Assembly: GCA_947632555.1 (NCBI GenBank)
Contig: CANRPU010000004.1
Span: 62,001-126,000 of the forward strand
Length of the DNA stretch: 64,000 nucleotides
Direction: 5' to 3'
Source: an uncultured Lachnospiraceae bacterium
GTDB taxonomy: Bacteria > Bacillota > Clostridia > Lachnospirales > Lachnospiraceae
The notes under the pieces were generated by a model. The model made no database searches, was not told the DNA's origin, and was given only the letters and a program-made list of their open reading frames with translations. The position numbers and the translations under genes were made by a program. Below, one piece after another: positions 19,592-27,506 of the stretch (positions are counted from its first letter, which is position 1; each line of letters starts with the position of its first letter).

Positions 19592-20167
19592 TCAGCCCTC
19601 GCAGCAGTTTTCCAGTTCCTCCAGCAGCTTTTCCATCTGCCGGATCCCCTGTTCCTGAGAAGCGATAATGGACTTTAAGATAGGCTCAAGCCCATCGCAG
19701 ATCCGATACCGCAGAGTTGCTTTGCACATTTCCACAGCGCCTTTGTGATGCGGTATCATTTCCCGCAGAAAGCTTATATTGATCCGGTTGCAGGCCGGCG
19801 CGTTCCGCATACAGGAGAACATATTATTTTTAATCTCGTTGATCTTACACTGATAATCCCGCAGTTCTTCGCCGCAGTTACGGCACCTGCCGCAGGAGTT
19901 CAGCACCCGTTTCATATCGGCGATACTCTGTGTCTGTTCCCGGATAATATCACAGCAGATATTCTGCAGTTCTATATTGGTCGTATAACGCAGGAGATTT
20001 TCGCACATTTCGATGGCGGCCCTGTGATGGGGCAGCATCTGTACGATAAAATTACGCGAAATGCTGCAGCTCAGCCTGGCGCTGTTCATCCCGCAGATCA
20101 TGTTCCCCAGGATATCTTCATAAGCCTTCAGGTATGCTTTAGAAACATTGCTCAATGTCTTTTTCAT
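19592..20167 (-). CDS. tandem DUF305 protein
   Basis: The 191-residue protein contains two copies of a DUF305-like unit. Each has the signature FIVQMLPHHRAAIEMCENLL / FLREMIPHHKGAVEMCKATL, followed by a helix with EQTQSIADM or QEQGIRQM. Between them is a cysteine-rich linker (CGRCRNCGEELRDYQC) and there are further cysteines elsewhere. No signal peptide is visible, unlike many DUF305 proteins that are secreted. DUF305 belongs to a ferritin-like group linked in some bacteria to metal handling. Metal binding here is an inference from the PHH motifs and cysteines. Confidence 0.75.
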   Translation of the reverse strand: MKKTLSNVSKAYLKAYEDILGNMICGMNSARLSCSISRNFIVQMLPHHRAAIEMCENLLRYTTNIELQNICCDIIREQTQSIADMKRVLNSCGRCRNCGEELRDYQCKINEIKNNMFSCMRNAPACNRINISFLREMIPHHKGAVEMCKATLRYRICDGLEPILKSIIASQEQGIRQMEKLLEELENCCEG

Positions 20168-20287
20168 ATGCCGGAAATTTTCCTTTTTTCTACATTATAT
20201 GCAAAAAGACGCAAAACGGCCCTTCCGCCAGCGCCCCGCGCCGCGATATTTTCACGGGGCCAAGATATCCCTTCCGCATCCGCCCGT

Positions 20288-20860
20288 CTAGGCTGCCGCA
20301 GGTCCTCCAAAAGCAAAGGCCAACAGTAATACCAGGCAGATCATGACCGGCAGCAATAACGCAAGTATTCCCAATATCAGCGTGGCATAATAACTAAGCT
20401 TCATCCTGCGCCTGCGTACGCTGAGTATGATAAGCACGATCCCTATCGCCAAAAATATAAATGGCATACACACAAAAATAAACGCTTCCCACCGCATGAG
20501 ATCCATCAAAAATATCAATAATACAACGGACGCGGCGGATAGAACACTGATCACAATATTCCTTCGCTCCATCTGGCGTTGATGAACTACCAGGCTGATC
20601 ACATTCTCCAATGCTTCCGCGGCCTTATCCGCGGGTATTTCGTCTTCGGGTTCTTTTTCAGACTGCATTATTTCCAATATACTAACTTCCAAAGCGTCCG
20701 CTAAAGGTTTCACGGTGTTAATATCAGGAAATCCCAGGCCCCGTTCCCATCTTGAAACTGCCTTATCTGTTACATTCAATTTTTCTGCCAGTTCTGTCTG
20801 CGTCCATCCCTTCTCTTTTCTTATCATGGCAATAAATTCTCCAAACTTTCTGCTGTCCAT
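20288..20860 (-). CDS. XRE-family transcriptional regulator with membrane tail
   Basis: The 190-residue protein has an N-terminal helix-turn-helix (residues about 5-60, including WTQTELAEKLNVTDKAVSRWERG). The C-terminal half has three hydrophobic stretches. HTH-plus-membrane proteins of this type are common in Firmicutes as sensors or autoregulators. It starts after a GGGAGG site and has no operon partner. It is the last host-like gene before the AT-rich region. Confidence 0.8.
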   Translation of the reverse strand: MDSRKFGEFIAMIRKEKGWTQTELAEKLNVTDKAVSRWERGLGFPDINTVKPLADALEVSILEIMQSEKEPEDEIPADKAAEALENVISLVVHQRQMERRNIVISVLSAASVVLLIFLMDLMRWEAFIFVCMPFIFLAIGIVLIILSVRRRRMKLSYYATLILGILALLLPVMICLVLLLAFAFGGPAAA

Positions 20861-21289
20861 ATTTTCCTCCCTTCTTATGTGATCAAATTGTATTCCATTT
20901 CAGGATTTTATCAACCGATGAATCGTAGAGTTTCGGGGAAAGTGCATTTATACGGCTTTCCTGATTGAAAAGACCGCTTTTATTGTTATAACAAAAGGAC
21001 GGATGTTAAAGCGGATACTGTGAAAAATCATACGCCGGCCAAAGGCTGCCGCAGGCAAGGCCCGTTTTAACCTGCGTCCTGTTTCCCGGGTTTTTTAGCA
21101 GGCGTCAAAAAGTATCCTCGCCACTCAAAAAGCCGGGAAACCTGCTGTTTACGCAGCTTCCCGGCTTTCTGCAATCAGATGATATTAAGCACAAACCGCA
21201 CAATGAAGTATAGTGATCCAATATGCGAGAACCCAAAACCTAATATTGTTGCATGTTTTGAAGATTTCAGTATATACTAAAGTATATTA
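20861..21289. other. intergenic boundary between host and AT-rich accessory DNA
   Basis: No gene is visible in this 429-base gap. The left half has host-like composition and several GC-rich imperfect repeats. A strong hairpin terminator lies at 21127-21170. To the right of about 21180 the sequence becomes visibly AT-rich. No attachment-site repeat was recognised here. Confidence 0.6.
21127..21170 (-). terminator. terminator closing the PurZ-like operon
   Basis: An 11-bp stem (AAAGCCGGGAA / TTCCCGGCTTT) encloses an inner GCTGCGT / GCAGC pairing and is followed by T runs on both strands. It lies downstream of the kinase gene, the last gene of the minus-strand operon. It is probably its terminator and could work in both directions. 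Confidence 0.8.
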
Positions 21290-21874
21290 TTATGAATCAA
21301 AATATGTACTGATTATCGGTACCACAACCTTTTTTACGACTTCAATATCTCTGAAATCATATACGCCTGAATCCAAGTGGACGACACGCACAAAAATCTC
21401 ATTTAAACGATTGTTCACTTGATTCACAGTATTTTTCAGATAATCTATTGAAACCATTTTTTCATTTATCCTTCCACGTGCAATAATTCTCTCTTGCAAA
21501 ATTTCGGGAGCGCATTGTAAGTTGATAATTAAACTTGCTTCCCGTATTTGTGTTAGCACTTCATCAAATACCAATTTAAATCCTTTCCATGCGTTACCAA
21601 CTATATTCTGCTTTGCATAAGCATAATCTTGTTCAAAAGAATAGTCACATATAACACAGCCACTTGTTTGGTATTGCTTTTTTAATTGATACATATGCTG
21701 AAGTAAAAAGAAAAACTCAGTTTCAAAGTTATATCGTTCAGGATCAGCATAAAAGTCATCTAAAGGGGCAATTAAAGAGAAATCTTCATATATACAGGCG
21801 TAACCGAGTACCTCGAGCGATTTAGCCAAAGTAGTTTTGCCAGCAGCTATTCCCCCACATATTTCAATTCTCAT
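21290..21874 (-). CDS. deoxynucleoside kinase-like protein
   Basis: The 194-residue protein fits the dCK/dGK-type deoxynucleoside kinase family, which phosphorylates deoxynucleosides with ATP. The P-loop is GGIAAGKTT at residues 7-15. A lid-type ERIIARGR sequence lies at 128-135, followed by the helical tail YLKNTVNQVNNRL. At the place where family members have D/E-R-S, this protein reads D77-Y78-S79, so the usual arginine is replaced. It is the last gene of a four-gene minus-strand operon, 24 bases after the dCTP-deaminase-fold gene. Activity is uncertain because of the substitution; a nucleotide-binding regulatory role is also possible. Confidence 0.7.
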   Translation of the reverse strand: MRIEICGGIAAGKTTLAKSLEVLGYACIYEDFSLIAPLDDFYADPERYNFETEFFFLLQHMYQLKKQYQTSGCVICDYSFEQDYAYAKQNIVGNAWKGFKLVFDEVLTQIREASLIINLQCAPEILQERIIARGRINEKMVSIDYLKNTVNQVNNRLNEIFVRVVHLDSGVYDFRDIEVVKKVVVPIISTYFDS

Positions 21875-21898
21875 CTTATTTAATCTCCATGCAATTCA

Positions 21899-22966
21899 CT
21901 ATTCTGCTCCCATATTATCTTGGCTTTGTAACTCATTTACTGTATTAGTTAACTGACTAATCTCATTCTTTAGCAAAGAAATTTCAGTTTCATAATCCAT
22001 TTTCATATTCGTATACTCTTCTACTAAGGAATCATATCTATCATTTGCCTTACTAATTGCATCCAAGGAACACTGCACGGCAGAAAGGACCAAAGTACAC
22101 ACAGCGAGTACGCTAATTGCTGCTTGTGCTAGCGAAGCGTACTTCATTTTCTTAACCGCCTTATTTGCAGAATGAACTTCATTTTTACACTCTTTCACGG
22201 CATTCGGAATAGAACTGATAACCTTATCTAAGCGGTCCTTTTCTAAGGCTTTTGTGATATATTCATCCACTGTACGATCACTTTTTATTATATTCGCAAT
22301 ATACTGCTCATCATGGGACTTAATAAAAGTTGAATCCATCCATGCAACATTTGGGCTCATTTTAGTAAATTCCATGGTTATTAACTCTTCCCCATAAAAA
22401 AATCTATATGTATTAGATGTCAAATTGTGAAGTGGAATAGATAGTTTTCCAGAAAAGCCCGGGTCAACTAAAGGGCCTGTTCCTAACAATAATCCTTTAT
22501 AAATATGAGTTATCTTCAAATTGAAACGCAAAGCTAAATAAGTTGGTATTCTAAACATAGGTTCTAAAGTAACAAATGCAATAGAATTAGGTTCTAAATC
22601 AAAACTATCTCCTTTTTTCGCAATTTGAATTGTTTTTTTCTCCACTTTATCAGGATCAGTCAACTTCCAATAAACCACGGGTCCCTTTATTGTGACATCG
22701 TATGAAGCACCTTTCAACTTTTTTTCATCAAACGGATAAATTAAAGCAGTGGCTTTCACATATGCAGCAATATCCGCCGAATTAAGCAAAGCAGCTGCAA
22801 TTAGAGGATAAGGATCCACCGTTTCATATTTCTTATGTCGCTCCTCTGCCTCCAATTCTGTTTTGGCATAAACATTCTTATCAATACTTTTTTCACTACT
22901 TGTTTCTGTTGATTTCGAGCAACCACATTTGATACCCTCGCAGAATTTAAACTTAGCCGCTTTCAT
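21899..22966 (-). CDS. dCTP deaminase/dUTPase-fold protein with membrane anchor and coiled coil
   Basis: The 355-residue protein starts MKAAKFKFCEG after a GGGGGT site; a longer frame would overlap the upstream gene. Residues about 80-205 match the Dcd/dUTPase fold, with GASYDVTIKG and the hallmark VDPGFSGKLSIPLHNLT. The catalytic glutamate of Dcd (in VLEFYN of E. coli) is a proline here, and the RSSLARLG substrate loop is not conserved. Deaminase activity is therefore unlikely. A hydrophobic helix (about 276-298, SLAQAAISVLAVCTLVLSAV) and a coiled coil (about 305-350) follow. The N terminus has a short cysteine cluster. I infer a membrane-tethered nucleotide sensor or effector. It is the third gene of the operon. 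Confidence 0.68.
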   Translation of the reverse strand: MKAAKFKFCEGIKCGCSKSTETSSEKSIDKNVYAKTELEAEERHKKYETVDPYPLIAAALLNSADIAAYVKATALIYPFDEKKLKGASYDVTIKGPVVYWKLTDPDKVEKKTIQIAKKGDSFDLEPNSIAFVTLEPMFRIPTYLALRFNLKITHIYKGLLLGTGPLVDPGFSGKLSIPLHNLTSNTYRFFYGEELITMEFTKMSPNVAWMDSTFIKSHDEQYIANIIKSDRTVDEYITKALEKDRLDKVISSIPNAVKECKNEVHSANKAVKKMKYASLAQAAISVLAVCTLVLSAVQCSLDAISKANDRYDSLVEEYTNMKMDYETEISLLKNEISQLTNTVNELQSQDNMGAE

Positions 22967-22979
22967 GTTATTACCCCCA

Positions 22980-23993
22980 TTATCTTCGGTCAAACAGTGT
23001 TCGATCTCCCGTCCCAACATAATCAACATTTCCTATCTGCATTTCAATTTCTGCAACTTTTTTTTCAACCAAAGGAGATAAATATTCCTTATTATTGATT
23101 GAATAATCAAAATAATCACAATGATTTAATACCACAATATTAGGAGAGTTTGCAGTAATAGACCGCTTAACAATCTCTACATCAAATTCAGCAACCCTTC
23201 TCATTCGTTTTGTCACGGTTGTATGTTCCAAAATCTTGCAATTAGCCCCTGACTGCTTTGTTACATCTTCCCATGTTGTTTCTTTAGGCAAAGGCCCAGA
23301 GTTTCCTGCTACCCTAATAGGAAATGCACGTAAAGTCATAATAATATTTTTAACATCAAACGGACTTATGCCTGTTTCTGACAAAAAAGCTGCCGCCGAA
23401 GTATCTCTCGATGTTGTATATGGGTACTCTCTTGCATGTAGAACTGATAATCCAAACCCTTGAGTTCCTTCAATAATAACCTCATGAGATTTTCTCAATT
23501 CCATACGTAAAAATTCCTCCGTATCACACACAAACGGTTGCAATATCTCCGTATCCCGTGCCAAGCAAGCACTCATATTCCTTTTAATCCGAGCAATGAC
23601 TGCATCACCTGTCCCACTTTCCGTGGATCCGATTTTGTCATTAAGATTTTCTCCCATCTCTACCTCACGATTTTTGCTACTTATAATCACGGCATTGGGA
23701 TGTATCTTTAGATTTTTACAAGAAAGGCCACTCGCCTTCATTTCACTATCTAATATATCAAGATCTATATACGAGCCTGCTGGAAGGACACATGTTACGC
23801 CGTCAAGAACTGAGGCAACTGGTAGGATTTGAAATGATAGCTTTTTCCCGTGTTTGTCAACAATTGTATGTCCAGCATTTGGGCCACCTACGCGTACTAC
23901 CGCTGACACACATAGTTTTTGAGAAAAAAAATACGTGGTTTTTCCCTTTCCCTCTGAACCCCATTGTCCACCAAAAATAATGCTCACACCCAT
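22980..23993 (-). CDS. PurZ-like adenylosuccinate synthetase homologue
   Basis: The 337-residue protein is a PurA-superfamily GTPase, about 90 residues shorter than housekeeping PurA. The N-terminal GGQWGSEGKGKT has serine 13 where PurA has its catalytic aspartate (GDEGKGK). The catalytic histidine of NAGHT is kept (H42). The EGTQGFGLS (175-183), YPYTTSRDT (190-198) and TKRMRRVAEFD (261-271) blocks are also kept. As I recall, phage PurZ (2-aminoadenine pathway, joining dGMP to aspartate) shows the same short length and loss of that aspartate. The start was chosen 4 bases after the upstream stop. Substrate is inferred, not shown; a housekeeping PurA role is unlikely. Confidence 0.78.
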   Translation of the reverse strand: MGVSIIFGGQWGSEGKGKTTYFFSQKLCVSAVVRVGGPNAGHTIVDKHGKKLSFQILPVASVLDGVTCVLPAGSYIDLDILDSEMKASGLSCKNLKIHPNAVIISSKNREVEMGENLNDKIGSTESGTGDAVIARIKRNMSACLARDTEILQPFVCDTEEFLRMELRKSHEVIIEGTQGFGLSVLHAREYPYTTSRDTSAAAFLSETGISPFDVKNIIMTLRAFPIRVAGNSGPLPKETTWEDVTKQSGANCKILEHTTVTKRMRRVAEFDVEIVKRSITANSPNIVVLNHCDYFDYSINNKEYLSPLVEKKVAEIEMQIGNVDYVGTGDRTLFDRR

Positions 23994-23997
23994 ACTT

Positions 23998-26070
23998 TTA
24001 TCTATCCTCCACAATTCTATCTGATTTTTTAAATATATCTTCTATAAAATTTTCTATTCTTGTATATAAATCATCGAAGTTTCCCCTATTATCAATCACA
24101 GCGTCTGCATATGTGCGGAGTTCTCTTATTTCCTGCTCTACATGGTGTTTGGCAACAATTTTATAGTTGTCTTTTCCATATCGAGTAGCACAAATATTTT
24201 CATCTGCGTCAACATATATCAAATAAAATTTAGAGAAGCACTTTTCTTTCCAATAAGTATAGTCCTCATAGTGCCGCATACCATCAATAACAACGTACGA
24301 ATGACCAGTTAATCGTTCTTCGACCTGTCTGTTTAAATTATATTGACCTAAAGAATCAAACCATTGACTACCTGCCTCTTGTAAAGTTGTGCGATTGATT
24401 TCCCGATTATCACATCTTAGCATTTCAGCAATCACTTGACTATACCTACAATACGCAAAGCCCTTTTGGCTGATATATTTTGCAACAGTAGTCTTTCCTG
24501 CCGCAATATGCCCAGTTATCCCAATGACAATATTAAATCTACCTTCCGCCTTTATTCGGCTAGGAACCATCATATAGTTCTCTTCTGGAATACCAATAGG
24601 CTCATAGTAATCATCAATAAAAAACTTTCCAACTATCGCGGCGGTGATAGCATCAAGTTCATCATGAACCACCTTTCGATTCTCAAAATCTCCATGTATT
24701 CCCAAACGTATCAACCCAGTTTTCAAAAGATTTTCATCAGTTCTTTTCCTTGGAAGTTGTAAAATATCCTGTGCTGCACCAGGAAAACATTCAATTACTG
24801 GATATCCCATTTTCCGAAGTTGTTGGCTTAATGCAATACCACGCTTAGTCAGTTCCTGCATAGAATCTATAAGTGCAGGATAAGAGTTCACACCTCTGGA
24901 ATGAAGAACCCTTTCACAATATCGCATAATACCTGCATCTTGACGCATTGGATCATCATTATATACAGAAGTTCTTCCTTGAGGAAGAGATAATGGAGCA
25001 TCTATTGAAACAATATCAGCTTTCGCCTCAACAATATACTGAATAATTTCTTCATCATATTTTGCAACCTTAGTTGAAGCTTGATCTCCGACCAAAAGGC
25101 ATATACCTGTCTTACTAGAACTATTGACTACTCCCGCCAAATCAACGCCAACAATGCGTTGATTCATCGAATTTGTTAGTAGATGCATATCAAAATTCTG
25201 GGCATTAATATACCTCCTGATGGATGCCATTACTTGCCTATCATAGCTTATACAATTTTTGCGCCTTGAATTATAAAATCTCCTAGGTTTGCAGATTCTA
25301 GGGAACTCTTTCCCATATATGCGTTGATAAAAAACCGTATCTAATATGTATGTCATTCCAGATATGTCATAAAAGTTGTAATCAATCAACAATTGAAGTG
25401 CCTCATCATCTCCAAAAATAAATTTATACCAAAGCGCTATGGCTTCTTTTCCATCGCAAGCAAGTACGCTATCAGGCCGTTTAAAGCCGAGTAATTTTTC
25501 AATATTTTTCTGGCCTTTTTTTAAGCCATACCTCTTGCAAAAGTACAATAAATCCAAATTGGGTTTATCTTTTATATTTAACTTCGGGAACACTTTATCA
25601 AGAAATTTACAATCAAATCTGATTCCATTAAAAGTAACTAACATTTTTGCATCCTGAAGCACATTAATAAAATCCGTCGGATCAGTACCCACAATCCAAC
25701 ATCCATACTTTCCATCCATCATCCACCCAATTAATGTTACATAATGGTAAATAAAACTCAAACCAGTTGTTTCAATATCTAAAAACATTACTTTTTCAGG
25801 AACCGAATATGCAATTCGGTAGAAATCTTTTGTCCCAGATTTTTCATCAAATCTCTTAACAATGGTATCAATACAATTATTCCCTTTATCAATTAGTTGT
25901 TGAATTTCTTCAGTCTGACTCAGTGAAAAAAGTGATAGTTGTTCTTCAATATTATCGGCGAGATCTTGTAAAGTAAATATACCTCTTTTCCAGTATTCTA
26001 ATTCTTGTTTACTTGTTATGCGTGACACTTGAATTAGAGAGGCAAAGAGCAGTGAGTCCTTATATTGCAT
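23998..26070 (-). CDS. DEDD exonuclease - DUF429 - P-loop nucleotide kinase fusion
   Basis: The 690-residue protein appears to have four parts. Residues 1-90 are helical. Residues 94-245 are a YprB-like 3'-5' exonuclease, with D98 and E100 in FLDIETTGL, FNGIRFDCKFL with D153, and YNFYD with D235. Residues 304-480 are a DUF429 RNase-H-like domain, with D310, D357 in SIDAPL, E427 in ECFPG, and HDELDA at 469-474. Residues 512-690 are a kinase-like domain with the P-loop GHIAAGKTT and a DGMRHYED block, like dephospho-CoA or dNMP kinases. All key acidic residues look intact. It is the first gene of the operon and is joined to the PurZ-like gene by a 4-base gap. I know of no characterised protein with this architecture. 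Confidence 0.72.
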   Translation of the reverse strand: MQYKDSLLFASLIQVSRITSKQELEYWKRGIFTLQDLADNIEEQLSLFSLSQTEEIQQLIDKGNNCIDTIVKRFDEKSGTKDFYRIAYSVPEKVMFLDIETTGLSFIYHYVTLIGWMMDGKYGCWIVGTDPTDFINVLQDAKMLVTFNGIRFDCKFLDKVFPKLNIKDKPNLDLLYFCKRYGLKKGQKNIEKLLGFKRPDSVLACDGKEAIALWYKFIFGDDEALQLLIDYNFYDISGMTYILDTVFYQRIYGKEFPRICKPRRFYNSRRKNCISYDRQVMASIRRYINAQNFDMHLLTNSMNQRIVGVDLAGVVNSSSKTGICLLVGDQASTKVAKYDEEIIQYIVEAKADIVSIDAPLSLPQGRTSVYNDDPMRQDAGIMRYCERVLHSRGVNSYPALIDSMQELTKRGIALSQQLRKMGYPVIECFPGAAQDILQLPRKRTDENLLKTGLIRLGIHGDFENRKVVHDELDAITAAIVGKFFIDDYYEPIGIPEENYMMVPSRIKAEGRFNIVIGITGHIAAGKTTVAKYISQKGFAYCRYSQVIAEMLRCDNREINRTTLQEAGSQWFDSLGQYNLNRQVEERLTGHSYVVIDGMRHYEDYTYWKEKCFSKFYLIYVDADENICATRYGKDNYKIVAKHHVEQEIRELRTYADAVIDNRGNFDDLYTRIENFIEDIFKKSDRIVEDR

Positions 26071-26456
26071 TTAAACAATCTACCCCCTTACGATTCACAT
26101 TAGTATTCCCTGATAATGTAGTTGTATCGTCATTCCGAAAATCAATGTTTTGTAACAGTCAGTTATTAACTAGTTGAACATTATAAAAGTGATTCTGGAA
26201 CTGCCCATAACAACTCACTCCTATAATGTAAAGCAATAAATACCTCTAACAAGTCAAATCAGTGCTTTCCACTACATGATATACTTACTCACAAGCACGA
26301 CACGTCATTATTTTATCATGTCAACCGCAGAGTCGTCAATTAGGAACGACCGCCAAATAAATATCTATTGTAGGATTACAATACATGTGTTACAACTGAA
26401 TATTTCAAAGACGCAGATACCATCTCAAAACCAACCCAAAAAGAAGGTATCTCCGC
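26071..26456. other. intergenic region before the PurZ-like operon and IS481 left end
   Basis: The 386-base gap holds the start side of the minus-strand operon and the left terminal repeat of the IS481-like element (about 26374-26396). A GGGGG purine site precedes the fusion gene. A possible promoter (TTGATT near 26140 with a weak -10) points toward it but is not convincing. No other gene is visible. Confidence 0.45.
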
Positions 26457-27320
26457 ATGGCTAGTATAACACAAGATATGAAGTTTCGTCTATCCCTTAT
26501 CCGGTATGCTCAAAAGTATGGTGTCACTAACGCTGCCATCAGATATAAGACCAACAGGCATACCCCTCAGGAGATCAAGCTCATCTCTGATATGCGCAGG
26601 CGCAATCCTGATGCCGACCGGGTCATCTTCTGGATAAAACTTACCCAGTGCGGCTACAGCCGCTCTATCCCAGGCCTTTACCGCTTCCTGAAAAAGCAGG
26701 GCCTTACCGCTGTTAAACCGCCCAACCCAAAGTACGTCCCCAAGCCTTACGAGCAGATGGACCATCCAGGAGAACGTATCCAGATCGATGTGAAATTTGT
26801 CCCATCTGCCTGTCTGGTCAACAGCCATGTGCGCGGAAAACAGTTCTTCCAGTATACCGCTATTGATGAATACTCCCGCTGGCGCTTCGTAGAAGCCTTT
26901 GAAGAACACAGCACTTATTCCTCTGCCATGTTCCTGGAACATCTGTTAAAGGCTTTTCCTTTCCCTATAGAGTGTGTCCAGACCGACAATGGGCCTGAGT
27001 TCACCAACCGTTTTACCACCTATCGGGACAAGCCAACCCTCTTTCAGGTGCATTTGCAGGACCATGGCATCCGCCACAAGCTGATAAAGCCTTACACACC
27101 CAGGCATAACGGAAAGGTAGAGCGCAGCCACAGGAAGGACAACGAACGCTTCTATGCCACCCATACCTTTTATTCCTTTGAGGACTTCAGCAGGCAGCTG
27201 AAGATATATAACTGCAGGGATTACAACAACTTTCCCATGCGTCCTCTTGGAGGGAAGACTCCCAGACAGGTACTGCTGGATCATCTGCGGTCAGTGTAAC
27301 ATATGTTTGACAAACCTACA
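26374..27320 (+). mobile_element. IS481-like insertion sequence
   Basis: The element contains a single transposase gene flanked by imperfect inverted ends. Read inward, the left end has ACATGTGTTACA (26383-26394) and the right end has a matching ACATATGTTACA around 27295-27306. The exact outer limits and target duplication were not determined. It lies immediately upstream of the PurZ-like operon and may have brought in or disturbed its promoter region. Confidence 0.6.
26457..27299 (+). pseudogene. IS481-family transposase with internal deletion
   Basis: The 280-residue protein has the DDE integrase core with IQIDVKFVPS, TDNGPEF and the glutamate in HNGKVERSHR. It also has the C-terminal DYNNFPMRPLGGKTP. 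The N terminus joins AAIRYKTNR directly to HTPQEIKLISDM. In related IS481 transposases I would expect about 35-40 more residues here, carrying the rest of the HTH. The frame is open, so this is an in-frame deletion that probably weakens end binding. The comparison is from memory of the family, not an alignment. Confidence 0.65.
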
Positions 27321-27506
27321 TGCTTCCTTTTCGATGAAGTAAATGAACATTTAGCTGGTTGATAAAAATCCGTTTTCATTCATGGCCACTATGCTACTAA
27401 AAATAAAAATGTTTGCATAATTTCTCACTTATCAGCCTTTCCAATAATTATCGGTAGTGTCAAGATTTTTTCGCAAAAACAGTTTCAACCGTTTGGTGGC
27501 TGCTAG

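Noticed and set aside
21290..26070. Prophage interpretation of the PurZ-like operon
   Set aside because: No phage structural, terminase, lysis or integrase genes are nearby; a phage origin of the single operon remains possible.
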